The notes beneath the pieces are model-generated. The model did no database searches. It was not told where the DNA came from and worked only from the letters and a program-made list of their open reading frames with translations. From Mytilus edulis (taxonomy: Eukaryota > Mollusca > Bivalvia > Mytilida > Mytilidae): DNA of 64,000 nt. Shown one piece after another: positions 58,083 through 64,000 of the stretch; position 1 is the stretch's first letter, and every line of letters begins with the position of its first letter. The translations under genes were made by a program, and so were the position numbers. Location of the stretch: contig NC_092353.1 of assembly GCF_963676685.1 (NCBI RefSeq), forward strand, positions 8,708,207 to 8,772,206, read 5' to 3'.

Positions 58083-58620
58083 AGTAAATTCCATATGTAT
58101 CATAAATCGAAAATAAACTGACAACGCCATGGCTTAAAATGAAAAATACAAACAGACAAACAATAGTACACATGACACAACATAGAAAACTAAAGAATAA
58201 ACAACACGAACCCCACCAAAACCTAGGGTGCTCCGGATGGTAAGTAGATCCTGCTCCACATATGGAACCTGTCGCGTTTCTTATGTGATAACCCATCGGT
58301 AAATAGTCTAGTTCGGTAGGTCACATTCATGAAAGGGAAGGGGAACATATCCGATATCATTTGTGAAACGGTTATTCCATAACAGTCAACCAACTCGTGA
58401 TGGCGTCCGTAAAATTTACGAAGGGATGATTTCAACTTCACCATTTTGAACTCTTGGTTTAATAGCGTCCTTGTGAGCAGCAACCCTCTATCAAGAAAAT
58501 CATGATAGGAAATGCAGGCACGGGAATATCGTATCAATTGGGAGATATATGCACAATAAAGATCCACTTGCATGATATGTCTTTCCACCTAGCAGAATCG
58601 ACTGTTCTGTGAAATTTGTC
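58083..58620 (-). mobile_element. Family B retroelement C-terminus and 3' region
   Basis: The - strand frame reads AYISQLIRYSRACISYHDFL, DRGLLLTRTLLNQEFKMVKL and KSSLRKFYGRHHELVDCYGI, with TVSQMISDMF, and then passes into the non-coding region with GGAGCAGGATCTACTTACC and GGTGGGGTTCGTGTTG. It is 5'-truncated. It is the best-preserved family B copy in the window. I take it for the end of a reverse-transcriptase protein widespread in bivalves; the class was not determined. Confidence 0.7.
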
Positions 58621-58675
58621 TTTGAAAAAGAATGGCGAAAGATACAGAGAGATATTCAAACTCATATGTCGGTAA

Positions 58676-59215
58676 TCAACAGACAACACCGTGGCTAAAC
58701 AATACAATAGACAACACCATGGCTAAAAAATACAACAGACAACACCATGGCTAAAAAATACAACAGACAACACCATGGCTAAACTACAATAGACAACACC
58801 ATGGCTAAAAAATACAATAGACAACACCATGGCTAACAAATACAATAGACAACACCATGGCTAACAAATACAATAGACAACACCATGGCTAACAAATACA
58901 ATAGACAACACCATGGCTAAAAAATACAACAGACAACACCATGGCTAAAAAATACAACAGACAAACACCATGGCTAAAAAATACAACAGACAACACCATG
59001 GCTAAAAAATACAATAGACAACACCATGGCTAAAAAATACAATATACAACACCATGGCTAACAAATACAACAGACAACATCATGGCTAAAAAATACAACA
59101 GACAACACCATGGCTAAAAGATACAACAGACAAACACCATGGCTAAAAAATACAACAGACAACACCATGGCTAAAAAATACAACAGACAACACCATGGCT
59201 AAAAAATACAATAGA
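58676..59215 (+). repeat. 28-bp minisatellite, about 19 copies
   Basis: The unit is AGACAACACCATGGCTAAAA plus AATACAAC. About 19 copies differ by C/T and A/C changes and occasional one-base insertions (ACAAACACC). The array ends in AGACAAACAAAAGAACAC and then ACACAACATAGAAAACTAAA, which is family B 3' sequence. Confidence 0.95.
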
Positions 59216-59389
59216 CAAACAAAAGAACACAAAACACAACATAGAAAACTAAAGACTGAGCTTTAACAAATAACTCGAGTTAAATAATTACGATCTAAAT
59301 ATACCCGAATCGACAAAAAAGTAAATTGTATGACACCTTTATTTGACAACTTTACTACTGGCTATTCAGAACAATATCTTCCAAGGAAA

Positions 59390-59835
59390 TAAATATATCT
59401 AATTTGGTGCTTCAACAAGTTAAATATGACTTGATAAACTTTGTTGAAGATTTCATGAAATCAGGCAGCTTCCCAAGTAAGGCTCTATGGAACAGATATA
59501 TTTCTACTTCCATAGCGAAATCTGAAAACAACAGATGGCAACAAAGAATATCAGTTGACAGTGACTTTGAAATTGTCCATACAATTCACAAACAAATTGT
59601 ACCACACAGAGCTTGGGTTATTGCTAAAACTAATCCTGATTTCAAAGAAGGAGCTTAATATATTGTTGACCTATGTTCCGTCATCCGAACAGAAGAGAAA
59701 TGTGGACAGTTTTTCTACGATGTTATTGAACACATCATGTGTATGTACGATCGTCTATCAGACTTAAGAGCGACCCTTTTGCAGAACTTATTAATCCGAT
59801 TGTGGTCAGTGTGTATCTATACAATCTAACGTTAT
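59390..59835 (+). pseudogene. Decayed C-terminal end of a LINE-like protein
   Basis: The + strand reads KYDLINFVEDFMKSGSFPSK and ALWNRYISTSIAKSENNRWQ through VPHRAWVIAKTNPDFKEGA. A one-base shift near 59656 gives YIVDLCSVIRTEEKCGQFFY and DVIEHIMCMYDRLSDLRATL. The CGxxFxDxxxHxxxxC pattern with following LxxLRxTL recalls the terminal knuckle of LINE ORF2 proteins. The assignment is by pattern only. Confidence 0.5.
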
Positions 59836-59963
59836 CAACATTCACAGCAACACTTTTGTTATGTTATACGGAATATGATCTGGATAATGATAACAGTATA
59901 TATTTTTTAAAAATTTGTTTTACACATGTCCATCGAATTTGCAGCGTTTTAATAACAGTTAAT

Positions 59964-61568
59964 TTAGACCCCGTTCACACTAGGACATTTTTATCGATTT
60001 AAACTCGACCGGTTCACTTTAGATCGGTTTAAGGGCTAATGTGAACGCATTGAATCGATCTTCAATTGGTCTAAACTAAAACACCAAAAGAGGTAGTTTA
60101 GTTTGAATCGATCTAAAGTAAACCAATCTTACTTTAGATGTGAACGCAGAGATCGGTGTAAATTAGTAGGATTGAATCGAAAATAACGTATGCGCATGTA
60201 TAGTGGCAAAACTATCTCAGAGGTTCGTTGTTTAACCCATATTTCTCTGTTAAAAGACTTTTAAAACAAACTGTAAACGTGTTGTCTTCGCCATAGCATA
60301 GATTTTTGATGTTAGAGTTCTTAACACTTAGTGTTCATCAATTGAATATGTGGTGTTCAGTTTTTAACGACTTTGTGTTTCATTTTTGAACGCTTGATGT
60401 TAGAGTTCTTAACACTTAGTGTTCATCAATTGCATGTGTGTAGTTCATTTTCTAATGCCTTTGTGTTTCATTTTTGAACACTTGATGTTAGAGTTCATAA
60501 CACTCAAGTGTTTAGCTAATATACGTGGATGTAAAAAATCATCATTTATTTTTTATAACAGACAGATAATCACAGACTGGTTATTCGGCAGTTTAGGAAA
60601 TCATTAGAACAAAGCTGACAGGTATTTACGTTCAATCGAAAGCCTTTTCTTTAATTCGTCTTTTATGTTGAAGATTGAAAATTTGGATATAGCAGTTATG
60701 AATATTTGACAAATATATATCTGACATGAGAAAATAACAAGGAAGCCATCGAACTACCTATAGAGATTATCATAACTTGTTACTCACTTCTTTCGTGTTC
60801 ATGTGGGATATAAGTCCCTTCTCCAGTTCTCTTCCTTATTTGTATCCATTCTTCGTTTAACCGCCTAAATCACCAGCCGATATCTGTTTCCGGTATTTGG
60901 TACCCTGGTATATTTTTTTTTAACGCGAGGTGTTCAAAATTTCGAGAGATTTGAACACTGATTGAACATGTAATGTTAATAAACTGAACGGATCATGAAA
61001 TAAGATAAACATCGACATATTTTTATTACGATAGTATCAAAACAGGCCTCATTGATATGCATAATTATGTCACTTTTAAGTAAAACTAGTAATAATAATA
61101 AAATAAGTTCATAAACTATACATATATGCCAGCTTGAAAGTTTAATATTTCACAATTACTAAATTATTAGTCAAAAATTCACAAGATCATCATCCTACGT
61201 AAACATTCATATTTTAAAATCAATTTCTTTGTAAATTTGCCAATAAGAAGGATAGAAAATCGGACAAACAACTATCTTCTTTGTTAGATCAGAATTTGAA
61301 CACCTGTGTACACTGTGTCTGAACACACATGTTAATATTTTTAACACAAACGTTAAAACTTTGAACACGTCTGTAAGCATTAACATATGACGTTAAAGTA
61401 TTGAACATTCGGTGTACAGGTATATTTACAGTGTAGTGTGAACGCAGTGGTTCATATTAGACCGATAGAGATCGATATGATTAATGATAATGTGAACGCT
61501 AACTGGTTTTATTTAGATCGATTCAAATTAGATCGATAAAAAAAAATGCTAGTGTGAACAAGGTCTTA
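59964..61568. mobile_element. 1.6-kb non-autonomous DNA transposon, TTA flanked (Harbinger-like)
   Basis: TTA (59964-59966) precedes GACCCCGTTCACACTAGGAC and TTTTTATCGAT. The right end, read in reverse, is GACCTTGTTCACACTAGCAT and TTTTTTTATCGAT, followed by TTA (61566-61568). Three-base TTA duplication and a GxxCCxGTTCACACT terminus fit PIF/Harbinger-type elements. GTGAACGC and ATCGATCT motifs recur in both subterminal regions. No transposase is present. An 88-bp direct repeat lies inside (60308-60515). Confidence 0.7.
60308..60515 (+). repeat. 88-bp tandem repeat, about 2.4 copies, inside the Harbinger-like element
   Basis: GATGTTAGAGTTCTTAACAC recurs at 60308, 60396 and (diverged) 60484, each followed by AGTGTT or similar and TTTCATTTTTGAAC. 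Confidence 0.85.
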
Positions 61569-62754
61569 CCTTCAGAAATATTATCATTCATTTAAAAGTG
61601 ACATTCAACTGAATCAATAACTCTAATTTATATATGACATTGAAATCGTTCAAACACTCTAATGTCTTGATCAATCTGTAGTCATGGTAATTGTACAAAA
61701 ATTCCTAAATACTTGAAAAATCTTCGTTAAGAAGGACATAAAGTTAATATATTATCCATATAACAATATATTAATAGGGAATGATTTTCGCAAACAATAT
61801 ACCATCTAAATAAATTAGATAAAAGAAAATTTAAATATTTATTTGTACTTCGAAATAAAAAAAAACTAAGTCTATCTGTATGGTTAAAGAAAAACTTAAA
61901 TTGAAAAAAATGGTCTCATACTGTCTTCCAAAAAATTGCACCAACTATAAGTATAAACACTAGATGGTTGATGTTAAGATAAGTCTTTCATTTCTAAATA
62001 ATGGCAAAATTAAAAACAGGAAAGGCGAAAAATGATATCATTTCAGTATCTATTTATACAAAACCAAACAAAGTGTTTCATCCAGGAAGTATAAGATATC
62101 TTATTATAACAAAACACAATCAAAGCTGAACAATTACCATTTAAACTTCCACTAGGAGTGCTGTTATATAACGGGAGTTCACCTGAAATATTTTATTCGG
62201 AAACCAAATATTTGTGTTATAACATGATACTATAGCAGTTTAAATATAGCCCATAGCTACTTCTTTGTCAAGAGGTCGGACATATTTAAACATTACAAAG
62301 AAAATATGCTTATTGTCTTGAACAAACTTAAATTAGAGAATAATCAAAATGACACGATTTTTTCAGTCCAAATATTGCCCCCAAAGATTAAATATGTCAA
62401 ACAACTTAAATATAAAAATGCTTTGCACAATTAGATACAAAGATAAAATCATTAAGCGATCATTACTTCCTTGTATAGTTGATTCAAAACTGTGTTAAAA
62501 AACTGTTAGAATTATAGTTGTTCGAAAATAAGGTAGAACTAAAGGCAGATGACTTCAGTCCTTAAGCCACGTGAGTTAATTTTTTATTCTGTAAAACGAT
62601 ATTACACGAAGAAAGCCGTTTTTGATATAAAATATTCTTTATTGTCTGTACTGTTGCATTGTTCGAAATTCATCATCAAATCTCTATCAATCTAAACGTA
62701 TGATTTAATTTTTTTCAAAATTTTGAGATACCTGATTGAACAAAGCTATAAATA
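61569..62754. other. No gene seen
   Basis: AT-rich intergenic sequence without supported features. Confidence 0.4.
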
Positions 62755-63010
62755 TAAAATTAGGAGATGTGATACAATTGCTGAAAAGACAAGAATCCAC
62801 CAAAGTACACATGAAGTGGATGTGACCAATAATACATAAACATGCAGACTTCAATAATGAGAAAACAACATACTGTGTTATCGGTTGCCCAACATGACAT
62901 GTTCGATTTGAGCCAAGGCTCCGTGTTTACGACCGTACTATGACCTATAATGATTTACTTTTAGAAATTGTGAGTTAGATGGAGAGTTTTATTTTTTTTA
63001 CACTCATCCA
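62755..63010 (+). repeat. Dispersed repeat resembling a common mussel repeat
   Basis: It contains TGAAAAGACAAGAATCCACC, CATGAAGTGGATGTGACC, CCAACATGACATGTTCGAT, GAGCCAAGGCTCCGTGTTT and TATGACCTATAATGATTTAC. These phrases are familiar to me from mussel DNA. The first part loosely resembles the 60-bp minisatellite unit at 15991 (GATTGCTAATGAGAC...). Confidence 0.4.
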
Positions 63011-64000
63011 TATTTATATATTATAGTTTACATTTTTATCAAGGAAAATCGTCGTGGATGATTCATCAAAAGAATGACCTGTCGTTCTGAAATAAATTTA
63101 TTCCATATAATTATATAAAAATTGTAAAGGCGTTCCTCGACGTATATATATGGATTGTTTTTAACATAACTATCCTCTTATATTTTACAAAAAGAACAAC
63201 ACAAAGATCATATTCAAACAACACAGATGTGGATAGTTCTCACTGTGTAATTAAGACTTCAGAATCACCCCTTTTTGAATAATGGGCATTTTAATTCTGT
63301 TTAAACTAAAGGTTTAATTTATTCTGCCATGTGTGTGGGTTTTTGTAAGTAATGTAAAGCTATACTTCAATCAAAGCTACAGTGATAACGATATCTATTG
63401 ATTTAGAATTGACGACAGTGTCAGTGCCTTTAATTAATCATTCCTTATTTCTTCTGCAAGCTATTGTAATTCATTATCATATTTTTGACACGGCTATAGT
63501 ATGCTGATAATTAAAGTATTACCATAAAGATTATAAATGGAATGTTTGACAACCAAAGTTTAATTGACTCTGCCATTTCAATTGAATTGAGTAATTTAAA
63601 AATTTTACAAAATTATTATTAGTTTTAAACTAAACATGTATATTTTCATAGATATATATACGAAAGTTAAACGTAAAATAGTAATATATTATGAATCAGG
63701 ACCTGTTTTATTTCATTTCGCGTGGTGAATACTTCTATAAATTCTCAAATTTTAAACCTTTTCAAATTTATTAGTCATTATACATATATATTACGGATTA
63801 CAAATGTGTCGAGGTTTGTGATTGGATAACAACACAGAGATGTCAGTATATATTTAGTAAAATGCCGGGGTATATACTACGGTTTTATTCCCAATTGTAA
63901 CCTCAAAAACGTCATCATAACACCGGTTACTATTGTGACGTAGTTAAAAGTCAGAGGCTCAGAGGGAAAATAATGACGTGCTTCAGTCAATTATACATTT
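63011..64000. other. No gene seen
   Basis: AT-rich sequence to the right edge. No coding frame of note. Confidence 0.4.

Noticed and set aside
1-64000. Bacterial-type features (operons, CRISPR arrays, riboswitches)
   Set aside because: The exon-intron genes, LINEs and MITEs show eukaryotic DNA. The regular arrays at 15991 and 58676 have no spacers and are minisatellites.

Overview
This is an AT-rich, intron-rich, repeat-dense eukaryotic window. It most likely comes from a bivalve mollusc, and probably a marine mussel (Mytilus). That assignment rests on the gene content (Toll-like receptors, dermatopontin-like secreted proteins, a glycine-rich matrix-type protein), on metazoan gene structure, and on several dispersed repeats that I recognise from memory as common in mussel DNA. 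It was not checked against a database. One 100-N assembly gap lies at 41928-42027.

Layout. (1) 1-6.9 kb: an apparently full-length non-LTR retrotransposon (+ strand, two long open frames) sits inside an older, decayed LINE on the - strand. A 7-bp target-site duplication marks the junction. (2) 8.7-20.6 kb: a complete ten-exon pyridoxal kinase gene (+). Its introns carry a palindromic MITE, tandem repeats, a 5'-truncated LINE end and a 15-copy 60-bp minisatellite. (3) 21-28 kb: a four-exon dermatopontin-like gene (-) with retroelement fragments in its introns and flanks. (4) 28.4-29 kb: a MITE flanked by TTAA. (5) 31.3-34.5 kb: an intact Toll-like receptor (+) with a single coding exon and a short 5'-UTR intron. 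(6) 34.7-38.5 kb: a 5'-truncated retroelement, a 5'-truncated L1/Tx1-like LINE (-) and a decayed dermatopontin exon 3 (-). (7) 41.7-43.1 kb: an assembly gap inside inverted repeats, then the last exon of a Cys- and Gly-rich protein. (8) 47.5-51.6 kb: a second MITE flanked by TTAA, then a second Toll-like receptor broken by two frameshifts and a stop. (9) 53.9-54.1 kb: a dermatopontin exon 1 that has lost its start codon. (10) 56-64 kb: retroelement debris, a 28-bp minisatellite and a 1.6-kb Harbinger-like non-autonomous DNA transposon.

How the genes relate. Pyridoxal kinase is a housekeeping enzyme of vitamin B6 salvage and has no functional link to its neighbours. From 22.9 to 54.1 kb, dermatopontin-like sequences (-) and Toll-like receptors (+) alternate: intact dermatopontin, intact TLR, dead dermatopontin exon, broken TLR, dead dermatopontin exon. 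This suggests repeated tandem duplication of a two-gene module followed by decay of the later copies. I found no wholly new multi-gene system. The most unusual points are the LINE whose two open frames are separated by one in-frame TAG with no AUG for the second, the alternating TLR/dermatopontin array, and TIR domains whose BB-loop lacks the usual proline.
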